28,607 bases of DNA from NCBI GenBank assembly GCA_963578655.1, contig CAUZEB010000006.1, positions 1 through 28,607 of the forward strand, read 5' to 3'. The notes under the pieces are model-generated. The model was given only the letters and a program-made list of their open reading frames with translations. It searched no databases and was not told where the DNA came from. The position numbers and the translations under genes were made by a program. The DNA comes from CAUZEB01 sp963578655 (lineage in GTDB: Bacteria; Chloroflexota; Dehalococcoidia; Lucifugimonadales; CAUZEB01). The first letter of the stretch is position 1. Every line of letters begins with the position of its first letter. Shown piece after piece: positions 16,764 to 25,088 of the stretch.

Positions 16764-18020
16764 TTAATTATTCGTATCAATATTTGGTTTGACCCGAGGG
16801 ATTTCTTCTGGTGCATTAATATCTCTAAACATTAGGAATAAGGCTCCATTGTAAACCAATTTAATTCCACTTCCGATTAAAAATGGCATTCCGAGAAAAG
16901 TAAGATTAGCCAAGATACCTCCGATTGTAGGACTTACGGTTTGAGCAACAGTTCGGGCTAGGTTCGTCATGCCGGCTGTCTTGGTTCTTGATTTTTCAGG
17001 TACTATAGCCATCATATAAGATTGCCTTGTTGGTACATCCATGTCGTTTGATAGTTCCCTAAGGAGGTAAAGACAAATACATATCCAAAAGTTACCGGCG
17101 AGAGCCATGACTCCTAAAAGAAGGTTGGAAATAATTTGAGTATAAACCATGGTTTTGATTAACCCAATCTTGCGTGCTACAGGTGCAGACACCCACACAG
17201 AAACCATATTAAGCAATTGCCCAGCAAAAAATATACCGGCTATACCATCCACAGTGGTGCCGAAGCGACCTGCAAACCAGAACGATATGAAGCTCCTGAT
17301 CATGAAACCACCACCAAAAGCATCGATAGATGAGAGGATTGCTAAGCGATAAATAATATGTCTTGATTCTTCTTGAGCGGTTCCAACTTCTTGGTGTAGA
17401 TCTGACTTGATTAATTCGGCGGCTGGAGATAGTCGGCTGTATATTACTATCCCGCTGAAGGCGATTAAACTGTAAATGGCAAAAACTGCCTTGAAGGAAG
17501 AAACCTCCTCCATGTATAGCCATGATTGGAATAGTACGGGAGCTAATATCAATAGGGCTCCGAGACTCTTACCCGCCATCCCAACTAGATTGTATATACT
17601 GAATATCATTGTACGGTGCTGGTTTTCCGAGAGCTGGGATAATATAGCCATATCTAATGACAAGAATGCCGTTCTATCTCCACCTGTAGAGGTAGTCATA
17701 GCGAATAAACTGATGAAAATAAACAGGGTAAGATTAGATGCTAATGGATATAATAATCCCCCGGCCACCATGAGGGTGGACATACAGACCAGCATGCGCT
17801 TTCGGCCTATCCTGTCACCTTTATATGTGGATATCAAGTTAGATAACGCTCCACCAGCCATTATTGCGCTAAATATTAATCCAGCTTCAAACACACTGAA
17901 ACCTAGGAGGCTAAGGTAGACACCAAGGAAAATACTTAGAAAGCCATAATCCAGAGAGCGAAACGCTGAAGCTAAGATTACAATTTTACCATTTCGTTCT
18001 AGGGGTGGCATAGATATCAA
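16764..18020 (-). CDS. MFS transporter, probable drug/solute exporter
   Basis: 418 residues with about 12 hydrophobic helices. The cytoplasmic loop after helix 2 carries a good motif A (GDRIGRKRM), the hallmark of proton-coupled major facilitator transporters. The later stretch with DMDVPTRQSYMMAIVPEKSRTKTAGMTNLART resembles permeases of the YxxL/MDR-like kind often annotated as multidrug or unknown-solute carriers. The TTG at 18020 is preferred because aggaaagag stands just before it; an ATG lies three codons in at 18011. It follows valS on the same strand after 72 bp and may be read from the same transcript. Substrate unknown. Confidence 0.8.
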   Translation of the reverse strand: MISMPPLERNGKIVILASAFRSLDYGFLSIFLGVYLSLLGFSVFEAGLIFSAIMAGGALSNLISTYKGDRIGRKRMLVCMSTLMVAGGLLYPLASNLTLFIFISLFAMTTSTGGDRTAFLSLDMAILSQLSENQHRTMIFSIYNLVGMAGKSLGALLILAPVLFQSWLYMEEVSSFKAVFAIYSLIAFSGIVIYSRLSPAAELIKSDLHQEVGTAQEESRHIIYRLAILSSIDAFGGGFMIRSFISFWFAGRFGTTVDGIAGIFFAGQLLNMVSVWVSAPVARKIGLIKTMVYTQIISNLLLGVMALAGNFWICICLYLLRELSNDMDVPTRQSYMMAIVPEKSRTKTAGMTNLARTVAQTVSPTIGGILANLTFLGMPFLIGSGIKLVYNGALFLMFRDINAPEEIPRVKPNIDTNN

Positions 18021-18092
18021 TTCTCTTTCCTAGAATTAGAATACGGGGTGGTTTTAGTTTTAAATACTAGACTTAGTAGCTCACGAGACGGG

Positions 18093-20765
18093 TCATTTTT
18101 TTTGGATACGAGATATGGTTAATCTAAGTTTATCTCGCCGATCCTCAATAGTCTCCAATCGTATTCGCTCGCGGTCGACAACTTCTTTCGGCGCTTTTGA
18201 AAGAAATTTGTGATCAGACAAACGCGCAGTCAATTTGCCAATTCTTGTATCTATATCCCCTATCTCATTCAACAAACGTTCTCGTTCTTGGACTAGATCC
18301 ACCAGATTGCCGATGGGGATAGTCATTGTGCCAATAGATAATACGACTGTCACATCTTGATCTAATGGTATTGCATCCCCTGTTGATACAGCTAGATCTT
18401 CAACTCTTGCCATCGACATTATCGTGTAGGATTCAGAGGTGAGGATGCCTTGAACCATAGAAATGTTGACGGTAACTGGCAATTTTACGGAGGGAGGAAT
18501 CTTAAATTCTGCTCGGACGTTTCTTATGGCATGCACAATTTCCATGATAATTCCTATCTCTGATTCTGCCTCATCGTCTTGTAAATCAGGATTCGGTTCA
18601 GGATATGGTGCCACTATGATAGCGTCTGGTTGGTCGTTGGGTTGAGGTATGTACTTTCTAAGGGTTTGCCAGATCTCTTCAGTTATAAAGGGCATAAACG
18701 GGTGTAACAGTCTAAGTATTTTTTCCAGAACATGCGCAAGTATAGATGTAGGATCGTCTTCACCAATATCAGGCCGTTGAAGACGTATCTTCGCCATTTC
18801 TATATACCAGTCGGCGAATTCCCCCCATAGAAAGTCGTGCAAGACTCTTTGTGCTTCACTGAATTGGTACCCTTCCATCAATACGCATACTTGATGTGTT
18901 ATTTTATTAAGTCTGCTAATAATCCAGCGATCGTGCAAGTGACACACATTTGGTTCGTTAGTCCAATCATCCAGAGTGGTCGATTCCTCTAATTTCGAAA
19001 CAACAAATCGTGAAGCGTTCCAAATCTTATTTGCGAAATTTCTACTTGACTCTATTTTCTGTTCATTCAGTCGTATGTTATTACCCGGAGCTGTGCCCGT
19101 AGTTAATGCAAACCGCAGAGCGTCTGCCCCATATAAATTAACTAGATCCAGAGGATTTAACACATTCCCTTTCGTTTTACTCATCTTTATTCCTTCTGGA
19201 TCTAGCACGAGTCCGTGCAAGTAGATTGTTTCAAAGGGGATTTTACCCATATTCTCTATACCCATAAAGATCATTCGGGCAACCCAGAAAAAAAGTATGT
19301 CGTACCCGGTCTCCATTACATTTGTAGGATAGAAATAGTCAAGATCTTCGGTTGTTTCTGGCCATCCTAAAGTTGAATGAGTCCAAAGACCTGAGCTAAA
19401 CCATGTGTCTAGTACGTCTGGATCGCGATTAAGATTTACCGAGTCACAACGGGAACAGGATTTAGGATCATCGTAATCTACTGTAATTTCCTTACAATCA
19501 TCGCAATACCATACAGGAATCTGATGCCCCCACCATAATTGACGACTAATACACCAGTCCCGTATATTGTCTAGCCAGTTGAAATATACTTTCGTGAATC
19601 GGTTTGGGATTATTTTGATTCTACCGTCAGAAACCGCTGCTTTCGCAGGAGCTGCCAATCGTTCCATCTTTACGTACCACTGATTGCTTATCATCGGTTC
19701 AACCACTTCGTTACACCGATCACAATGGCCAACTGAGTGGTGATATGATTCCACTTTATCTAGTAAACCGGCTGCTTCCAGGTCTATCACAATTTGTTTC
19801 CTTGCGTCAAAACGATCCTGGTCAGAATAAGGACCTCCAGCATCGTTCATTTTACCGTTTTTGGATAGGATATTGATTGTGGGCAAGCCATTTCGTTGAC
19901 CGATTTCGAAATCAGTGTGATCGTGTCCCGGGGTGACTTTCAGAGCTCCTGTGCCAAAATCTTGCTCAACTGCATCATCTGCTATAATCGGTATAGGCCG
20001 ATTCAGGATGGGTAGGATTACTTGAAGCCCTACAAAGTGTTCATATCTTTCGTCACGCGGGTTTACCGCTACAGCAGTGTCTCCTAGAAGTGTCTCAGGC
20101 CTTGTTGTTGATATTATTATTGAGTCGTATCCATTTTCTACGTTGTAACGTATGTAGTACAAATTCGCATTTTCTTCTACATATTTGACTTCCAAGTCTG
20201 ATAATGCCGTTAAGCAACGTGGACACCAATTAGTTATGCGCTCTCCTCGATAAATCAGTCCCTTTCTATAAAGGTTAACAAACGTTGTGCGAACTGCTTT
20301 TGCAGGATTATCATCCAACGTAAAAGCCTTGCGAGACCAATCACACGAAGCCCCAAGACGTTCCAATTGTGTATATATGGTTTCCCCATACTTATCTACC
20401 CATTGCCATACCGTATCAATAAATTTTTCTCTACCCAAATCGTGACGTGTGATATTCTCCTTTGCGAGCATGCGTTCCACAACAACCTGTGTAGCGATCC
20501 CAGCGTGATCGGTTCCTGGCAAGTATAATGTGGGTCTACCTAGCATTCTATTCCAACGAATCATGAGATCTTCTAGTGCTGTAGTTAAAGCGTGTCCCAT
20601 ATGCAGTGCGCCAGTTACGTTAGGCGGAGGCATTATGATGGTGAAAGGTTTCTTTTCTTTGTCTATTTGGGGTGTGAAATAACCATTTTTGTTCCAAAAT
20701 TCATAGATCCTAGATTCCACCGATTGCGGATTGTAGGTTTTCGTCATCTTACCTATGGAATTCAT
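18093..20765 (-). CDS. valS: Valyl-tRNA synthetase
   Basis: 890 residues, the normal length for a bacterial class Ia ValRS, which charges tRNA-Val in the cytosol and edits mischarged threonine. The HIGH signature appears as PPPNVTGALHMGHAL near residues 47-61 and the KMSKS loop as KMSKTKGN in the second half. The editing domain lies between them (TTRPETLLGDTAVAVNP). Zinc-type Cys pairs (CDRC, CDDC, CSRC) are present. The anticodon-binding domain and a C-terminal coiled coil (from about VQERERLLNEIGDIDTR) complete the protein. An in-frame ATG seven codons in is an alternative start. The gene lies 138 bp after folB; a candidate promoter is at 20814-20843. I saw no T-box leader. Confidence 0.96.
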   Translation of the reverse strand: MNSIGKMTKTYNPQSVESRIYEFWNKNGYFTPQIDKEKKPFTIIMPPPNVTGALHMGHALTTALEDLMIRWNRMLGRPTLYLPGTDHAGIATQVVVERMLAKENITRHDLGREKFIDTVWQWVDKYGETIYTQLERLGASCDWSRKAFTLDDNPAKAVRTTFVNLYRKGLIYRGERITNWCPRCLTALSDLEVKYVEENANLYYIRYNVENGYDSIIISTTRPETLLGDTAVAVNPRDERYEHFVGLQVILPILNRPIPIIADDAVEQDFGTGALKVTPGHDHTDFEIGQRNGLPTINILSKNGKMNDAGGPYSDQDRFDARKQIVIDLEAAGLLDKVESYHHSVGHCDRCNEVVEPMISNQWYVKMERLAAPAKAAVSDGRIKIIPNRFTKVYFNWLDNIRDWCISRQLWWGHQIPVWYCDDCKEITVDYDDPKSCSRCDSVNLNRDPDVLDTWFSSGLWTHSTLGWPETTEDLDYFYPTNVMETGYDILFFWVARMIFMGIENMGKIPFETIYLHGLVLDPEGIKMSKTKGNVLNPLDLVNLYGADALRFALTTGTAPGNNIRLNEQKIESSRNFANKIWNASRFVVSKLEESTTLDDWTNEPNVCHLHDRWIISRLNKITHQVCVLMEGYQFSEAQRVLHDFLWGEFADWYIEMAKIRLQRPDIGEDDPTSILAHVLEKILRLLHPFMPFITEEIWQTLRKYIPQPNDQPDAIIVAPYPEPNPDLQDDEAESEIGIIMEIVHAIRNVRAEFKIPPSVKLPVTVNISMVQGILTSESYTIMSMARVEDLAVSTGDAIPLDQDVTVVLSIGTMTIPIGNLVDLVQERERLLNEIGDIDTRIGKLTARLSDHKFLSKAPKEVVDRERIRLETIEDRRDKLRLTISRIQKK

Positions 20766-20813
20766 AGTTGTTTTGCCTTCGAGATCAGGTTTGGTTTGAC
20801 GCGAGTCAATTTA

Positions 20814-20843
20814 ATTCTAATCATCACATCCAGACGACGTCAA
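20814..20843 (-). promoter_or_regulatory. Candidate valS promoter
   Basis: On the minus strand, TTGACG (20843-20838), an 18-bp spacer and TAGAAT (20819-20814). The start site near 20807 would give a leader of about 40 nt before valS. Confidence 0.4.
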
Positions 20844-20903
20844 TTATGGGACGATCACATTATGATTCAATTGAGTGATGAGTATATTGAAACTGAGCGT
20901 AAT

Positions 20904-21272
20904 TTAGTCCGTATTTCTCATTCGTTCTATTTGAACACTGGCATATTCTAATATACTGCCCTTCATCGGAACTTCAGGTTTTTTAACGATTACCTTGATA
21001 CTATGGATCTTGAACTCGTTTAAAATCTTTTGTGCTATAGTTTCCGCTATGTTTTCTAGTAGCTTGCGGCTCGGTCCCTCAAGTATATTCTTCACTACGG
21101 TATATACGAGAGAATAATTAACTGTGTCTTCTGGATCGTCTGAAAGGCCAGCTATATGTAGATCTCGTTCCATTTCTAGATCAACAATAAATCTCTGTCC
21201 GAGATCTCTTTCAGATTGTCCTACGCCATGAAATCCATAGAAAATCATTCCTTGGAGCTGTATTTTATCCAT
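20904..21272 (-). CDS. folB: Dihydroneopterin aldolase
   Basis: 122 residues from ATG 21272, chosen over the upstream GTG at 21281 because aaggtg stands six bases before it. The usual length is about 120. FolB splits 7,8-dihydroneopterin to 6-hydroxymethyl-dihydropterin and glycolaldehyde in folate synthesis, working as a homo-octamer. Family marks: FYGFHGVGQSERDLGQRF, where His and Glu line the pterin site, the DTVNYSLVY segment, LLENIAETIAQ, and a conserved Lys in VIVKKPEVPMKG. The gene lies 23 bp after the CitE-like gene on the same strand. No other folate gene is in the window. Confidence 0.9.
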   Translation of the reverse strand: MDKIQLQGMIFYGFHGVGQSERDLGQRFIVDLEMERDLHIAGLSDDPEDTVNYSLVYTVVKNILEGPSRKLLENIAETIAQKILNEFKIHSIKVIVKKPEVPMKGSILEYASVQIERMRNTD

Positions 21273-21295
21273 TCTTAGCACCTTGATTAAGGATT

Positions 21296-22171
21296 TTATT
21301 TGGTGAAATGTCCTTTGTCGGCCAGTTTAATCAAATTCTGAGCTCTTTTTACAACAGGCACGTCTATAACTTTCCCATTTAGAGAAGTTGATCCCCTTCC
21401 TCTGAGCTCGGCTTCATCAGAGGCTGCGATAACCTGTCTGGCATATTCGACTTCCTCAGAGGCGGGAGAGAAGACCCTGTTAATAGTCTGTATTTGACTC
21501 GGATGGATAGCGAATTTGCCTCTAAAGCCGTACATCTTGGCAATTTTGGCATCCTGTTCTAATCCAGCATCGTCGCGAAAGCTAAAATATGGAGTATCTA
21601 GAGCAGGTATACCGGCTGCATTGGCGGCTATACATACAGCACTTTTTGCATAGGTAGTCTGGAACTCATTATTTAACCGTTCAATCGCCATATCATTAGT
21701 AAAGTCTTCTGCTCCAAATGCAACTGCTATTATCCTTGGAGACGACACACATATTTCGTAGGCATTTACTATTGCACAGGCTGTTTCCAGCCATAGTATT
21801 AGTTTTGTTCGTCCGACTTCTATGTTTTTTCTTTGTTCAATTCTATCCAGAATGTTAGATATTGATACCACTTCCCGTGCAGAATATATCTTGCCTACAG
21901 ATATGCCATGTAAATATGGGGACACTAAACTTTCTAGATCGTCCATTAGCAGACCAGTTTCCAATGAGTTAACCCTAGGAATCACAAATGGGCCTAATAA
22001 CGATAGCCGCTCCAAGAATGAACAAACTATTACCCTGGCATTTCCTTTTTCGTTTATTGGCACTGAATCTTCTAAATCTGGCATGTAAGCATCTGGCCTT
22101 AAGGATAAAGCTTTCTTTAGCATTTTGGTTTGATTACCGGGTATGAAAAGAGGACTTCTAAATGTGTCCAT
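21296..22171 (-). CDS. CoA-ester lyase, CitE-like (HpcH/HpaI aldolase family)
   Basis: 291 residues from ATG 22171, which has ggaggt four bases before it; an ATG at 22183 lies upstream of that site. The family covers the beta subunit of citrate lyase, malyl-CoA/citramalyl-CoA lyases and related enzymes that cleave or form C-C bonds in short acyl-CoA esters with Mg2+. Marks: RSPLFIPGN, PDLEDSVP (metal/substrate site), FVIPRVNS (Arg for the CoA substrate), WLETACA in place of the usual IETA, AFGAEDFTNDM, and FAIHPSQI. It is a stand-alone gene without citrate lyase alpha/gamma subunits, which argues against citrate lyase itself and for a CoA-ester lyase. It shares a divergent promoter region with cofE. 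Confidence 0.82.
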   Translation of the reverse strand: MDTFRSPLFIPGNQTKMLKKALSLRPDAYMPDLEDSVPINEKGNARVIVCSFLERLSLLGPFVIPRVNSLETGLLMDDLESLVSPYLHGISVGKIYSAREVVSISNILDRIEQRKNIEVGRTKLILWLETACAIVNAYEICVSSPRIIAVAFGAEDFTNDMAIERLNNEFQTTYAKSAVCIAANAAGIPALDTPYFSFRDDAGLEQDAKIAKMYGFRGKFAIHPSQIQTINRVFSPASEEVEYARQVIAASDEAELRGRGSTSLNGKVIDVPVVKRAQNLIKLADKGHFTK

Positions 22172-22219
22172 GCCGACCTCCATCTGTTAACAGGTGGTAT
22201 AAGGTTAATTGCCCTGGAG

Positions 22220-22228
22220 AGTATAACA
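22220..22228 (-). promoter_or_regulatory. Extended -10 promoter of the citE-like gene
   Basis: On the minus strand, TGT followed by TATACT (22225-22220): an extended -10 element. The -35 region is weak. The start site near 22213 would give a leader of about 40 nt. Confidence 0.45.
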
Positions 22229-22257
22229 TGAGAGACTAACTTTAATAGAATGTTGCG

Positions 22258-22286
22258 TTGACACCGTGTTAAAGCTGTGCTATAAA
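22258..22286 (+). promoter_or_regulatory. Near-consensus promoter of cofE
   Basis: TTGACA at 22258-22263, a 17-bp spacer ending in TGC, and TATAAA at 22281-22286. This is the strongest promoter in the window: both boxes, optimal spacing and an extended -10. The predicted start site falls at 22293-22296, at or within three bases of the ATG at 22296. Confidence 0.75.
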
Positions 22287-22295
22287 CCCACCAAT

Positions 22296-23096
22296 ATGGA
22301 CAAAACAGCTTTCAACTGCCTTGGATCTACTATTCCTCAAATTCAGGTTATAGGCATTACTGGCATTCCTGAAATTTTGACAGGAGATCAATTGGGACCA
22401 ATCATTCTCAAAGCGGCTGAAAGCCAGGGTACTACTATAGAGGATAGAGATATCCTGGTGGTAACCCAGAAAATAGTCTCTAAAGCCGAAGGTAGAATCG
22501 TTTCTTTAAACGATATAACCCCCTCACGAATGGCTTGTGAACTAGGCTGCGATACTGGTAAAGATCCTCGATTGGTTGAATTAATACTCAAAGAAAGTCG
22601 GTCACTTGTTAGGATTGATAGGGATCGAGGGATAATTATTTCTGAGACAAACCATGGGTTTATTTGCGCTAACGCTGGGATTGACGCTTCTAATGTTCCG
22701 GGTGGCGATTCCGTAAGTTTATTACCAGAGTATCCCGATAGATCTGCCAATGAGATTAGGACACAGATAGAAGCATATGTAGGTAACATGGAGATATCTG
22801 TAATAATATCTGACACTTTTGGACGAGCATGGAGGGAAGGCCATGTTAATTTCGCCATAGGGCTTTCGGGAATTAATCCGCTCAAAGATTACAAAGGAAC
22901 AACAGATACACAGGGCCAATCTTTAAATGTAACAAATATAGCAATAGCCGACGAATTAGCGTCTACCGCAGAACTGGTAACTGGTAAAGCATTGAACATA
23001 CCAGTTGCGATTGTCAGGGGATACGAGTATGCCAAACTTGAAAACGGGGATATTTCGGTAATATTAAGAGATGAGATAAAAGATCTATTTAGATGA
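22296..23096 (+). CDS. cofE: Coenzyme F420-0:L-glutamate ligase
   Basis: 266 residues from ATG 22296. CofE adds gamma-linked glutamates to F420-0 using GTP, finishing the deazaflavin coenzyme F420. Marks: VTQKIVSKAEGRIV, NHGFICANAGIDASNVPGG, ISDTFGRAWREGHVNFAIG, and ADELASTAELVTGKA. It is the single-domain type, without the C-terminal reductase domain fused in mycobacterial FbiB. A GTG at 22266 would lengthen it by ten residues, but that codon sits inside the spacer of a near-consensus promoter (22258-22286), so it cannot be in the mRNA. The ATG then lies at or within three bases of the predicted start site and no Shine-Dalgarno precedes it: a leaderless mRNA. No other F420 genes are in the window. 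It implies that this organism makes F420. Confidence 0.9.
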   Translation: MDKTAFNCLGSTIPQIQVIGITGIPEILTGDQLGPIILKAAESQGTTIEDRDILVVTQKIVSKAEGRIVSLNDITPSRMACELGCDTGKDPRLVELILKESRSLVRIDRDRGIIISETNHGFICANAGIDASNVPGGDSVSLLPEYPDRSANEIRTQIEAYVGNMEISVIISDTFGRAWREGHVNFAIGLSGINPLKDYKGTTDTQGQSLNVTNIAIADELASTAELVTGKALNIPVAIVRGYEYAKLENGDISVILRDEIKDLFR

Positions 23097-23100
23097 ATTC

Positions 23101-23128
23101 AACTAAAGATGAAATTTCATCTTTAGTT
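23101..23128. terminator. 28-bp perfect palindrome between cofE and tenA
   Basis: Positions 23101-23114 (aactaaagatgaaa) are mirrored exactly by 23115-23128, with no unpaired centre. It starts four bases after the cofE stop and sits in the gap where cofE (+) and tenA (-) converge, so a bidirectional terminator is the likely role. A dimeric DNA-binding protein site is the alternative. The stem is AT-rich and lacks a strong T tract. Confidence 0.5.
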
Positions 23129-23237
23129 TATGGGATTCAGGCACCTATTTCATTCCTCCCCTTCAATACGATCCAGAGCAACCAAACAAAGATGTCATGA
23201 ACTAGGCGGTTATACTGTATAAGCGTATAGAGTTATC

Positions 23238-23906
23238 TCATATTTGCCATGTTTCCATTTTGTAAGCAGCGTCCCAGAACATGTATTCGTACTTGGTACT
23301 TAAAACAAATGCCTTCTTCATGAGGTCAATTTCAACTTTGCCACTTGTCAAGGCTACATTGTCAATAAATGTGATCAACCAATCCGCTAGTTGTCGAAAC
23401 TCGTCTGAACTATACATTTCCACCCATTGTGAGTAGAGAGGTTGGCCTATAGAGGGGCTACTATATGAAAGCATTCTTCCTATTTCAGAATATCCCCAAG
23501 AACACGGTAGGATGGAAGATGCAATTTCACCAACTCCGCCAGTAAATGCTGTTTGAATAAGATGGTTTGTGTATGCATGGGTTGTAGGAGAAGGCTCAGT
23601 ATTTTTCAATTCCTCTTCGCTAATGTTAAATTCTTTAGAAAAGTTCACATGGAGAGACATTTCGGTGTTAATTGTCTCGTTAAGTAATTTAGCAAACCAT
23701 CCCATGTCTTCTAACTTGTTTGCTTTTACCACCGCTAATGAAATAGTTCTACAAAAATCTATAAGGAAAACGTAATCTTGTCTCATATAATATCTAAACA
23801 TTTTGAGAGGCAGTGTACTGTTACCGATACCTGCTATAAATGGGTGTATTTTTTCCTTTTCCCAGGTATAGCGGGTTTCTTCAAAAAGTAACTGAGTAAA
23901 AGACAT
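23238..23906 (-). CDS. tenA: TenA family thiaminase II / aminopyrimidine aminohydrolase
   Basis: 222 residues, the usual TenA length (about 225-235). TenA hydrolyses the amino group of aminomethyl-pyrimidine degradation products of thiamin, saving the HMP moiety, and can cleave thiamin. The positions match the Bacillus enzyme closely: Asp44 (QDYVFLID), Tyr112, catalytic Cys135 (ILPCSWGYSEIG) and Glu207 (KYEYMFWD). It is all-helical and cytosolic. The start has gaggtga four bases upstream, and a promoter lies at 23996-24024. I looked for a TPP riboswitch in the leader (23907-23989) and saw none of its conserved segments. No other thiamin gene is present. Confidence 0.88.
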   Translation of the reverse strand: MSFTQLLFEETRYTWEKEKIHPFIAGIGNSTLPLKMFRYYMRQDYVFLIDFCRTISLAVVKANKLEDMGWFAKLLNETINTEMSLHVNFSKEFNISEEELKNTEPSPTTHAYTNHLIQTAFTGGVGEIASSILPCSWGYSEIGRMLSYSSPSIGQPLYSQWVEMYSSDEFRQLADWLITFIDNVALTSGKVEIDLMKKAFVLSTKYEYMFWDAAYKMETWQI

Positions 23907-23995
23907 AGAGTCACCTCGTTTCTTTTAATGCTTCTGATTATGGAATTAGGTTGCCAATCCCAACCAAGTTTGTCAGTATTAATATGTATGGGCCG

Positions 23996-24024
23996 AAGAT
24001 AGCATGAGTGAAAATCGACGTCAA
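23996..24024 (-). promoter_or_regulatory. Promoter of tenA
   Basis: On the minus strand, TTGACG (24024-24019), a 17-bp spacer ending in TGC, and TATCTT (24001-23996). The start site near 23989 gives a leader of about 80 nt, which contains a small ggttg/caacc stem (23949-23965). Confidence 0.5.
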
Positions 24025-24093
24025 CTCTTAAGAATAACCATATAATGGGTGAGTTCACTGTGTAAATATAAGTTTATTTAATGGGGGAGGTAA

Positions 24094-25088
24094 GATGCCA
24101 ATTATTGCTGTTGATAGACTAATGAATATTGAACAAAAATTACTTATAGGAGCGGGTGTTAGTGACGAGGAAGCGTCAATAATCGCCCGACACTCAATAG
24201 GCGCTAATTTGGCCGGACATGATTCACATGGCATTATTCTCACCAGCATATATTGACAGGATAAAGAGAGGACATATCGTTCCTGGGGCTCCTATCGATA
24301 TTATTGAGGATTCTCCAAGTACTACAGTCGTGGACGGTAACTGGGGTTTCGGATATGTGGTTTCTGAACGCGTGATGGAGATTACAATAGATAAGGCTAA
24401 GAACAATGGGGTTGCTGCGTCAACAATTTTCAAGCAGAGTCATGTCGGGCGTTTAGCAGATTATCCAATAATGGCGGCTCAGGCTGGGATGGTGGCACTT
24501 ATGACAGCTGATTCAGGAAGATCAGCAAAGTCCGTAGCACCATTTGGCGGACGAGAATCAAGACTGGGCACAAATCCCATTTGTATTGCTATACTCAGCA
24601 ATCTCAATGGCCCTCTTTTTATAGATATGGCTACCAGTGTGGCCGCCTGAGGGAAACTAAACGTTCCTAGAACCCGAGGTGTTGATGTTCCTGCAGGGTG
24701 GTTATTAGATAGGGAAGGCAATCCTACGCTCGATCCCAACGCTCCAAATCATGGAGGAGTAATTTTACCTCTGGGTGGAGCTGAGGGTTACAAGGGATAC
24801 GGGCTGTCAGTAATGATAGAGATCCTTTCAGGAATTCTTACGGGTTTGGGTTTCGGCAATGATCCATCAGGCCGCCACAATGATAGATGTTTTATGGCAG
24901 GTTTTAATGTTCAATCCTTCCGCCCGCTTGAGGAATTCAAAAAGGAAGTCACGGAATTTGTTAGATATCTCAAAGACACTCCATTAACATCCAAAAGACC
25001 TATGCTAGATATCTCAGCACGAGAATTTACGTTTATCGAGAAAAGGTACGTATTCAACGATATTTCCCTAGGAAAGGGGTTGGTCTGA
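24094..25088 (+). pseudogene. Decayed malate/L-lactate dehydrogenase family (Ldh_2, COG2055) gene
   Basis: The gene begins with an intact Shine-Dalgarno (gggggaggt) and ATG 24094, and reads like the NAD(P)-dependent malate/lactate/ureidoglycolate dehydrogenase family. The first frame gives a normal N-terminus to GHDSHGIIL and then stops at TGA 24232. The sequence continues from about 24225 in the -1 frame with SPAYIDRIKRGHIVPGAP, consistent with loss of one base. That frame holds AAQAGMVALM, APFGGRESRLGTNP and DMATSVAA, then meets TGA at 24648-24650. In the same frame it goes on (GKLNVPRTRGVDVPAGW, GGAEGYKGYGLS) to the stop at 25086. The TGA sits where family members have Glu or Arg, so a CGA-to-TGA change explains it. 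Two separate lesions point to a real pseudogene rather than one sequencing error. Its last 21 bases overlap the convergent ArgH-family gene. Confidence 0.85.

Noticed and set aside
17476..17919. 147-residue open frame on the + strand opposite the MFS gene
   Set aside because: Shadow of the membrane protein gene; no family features and no ribosome-binding site.
20766..20903. T-box leader upstream of valS
   Set aside because: The gap is only 138 bp and I see neither a T-box core nor a terminator/antiterminator pair. A short ttgac-gcga-gtcaa stem exists but has no supporting context.
20592..20951. 119-residue open frame on the + strand across the start of valS
   Set aside because: It is antisense to valS and into folB, has no ribosome-binding site, and its composition follows the real genes on the other strand.
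22266..22295. GTG at 22266 as the cofE start
   Set aside because: It lies within the spacer of a near-consensus promoter and would add residues not seen in the family.
23907..23989. TPP riboswitch in the tenA leader
   Set aside because: None of the conserved TPP aptamer segments (for example the CTGAGA core) is present; only a small stem is visible.
24648..24650. TGA in the dehydrogenase as selenocysteine or another recoded codon
   Set aside because: The position is not a catalytic Cys site in this family, I see no SECIS-like hairpin right after it, and a second, independent frameshift exists in the same gene.
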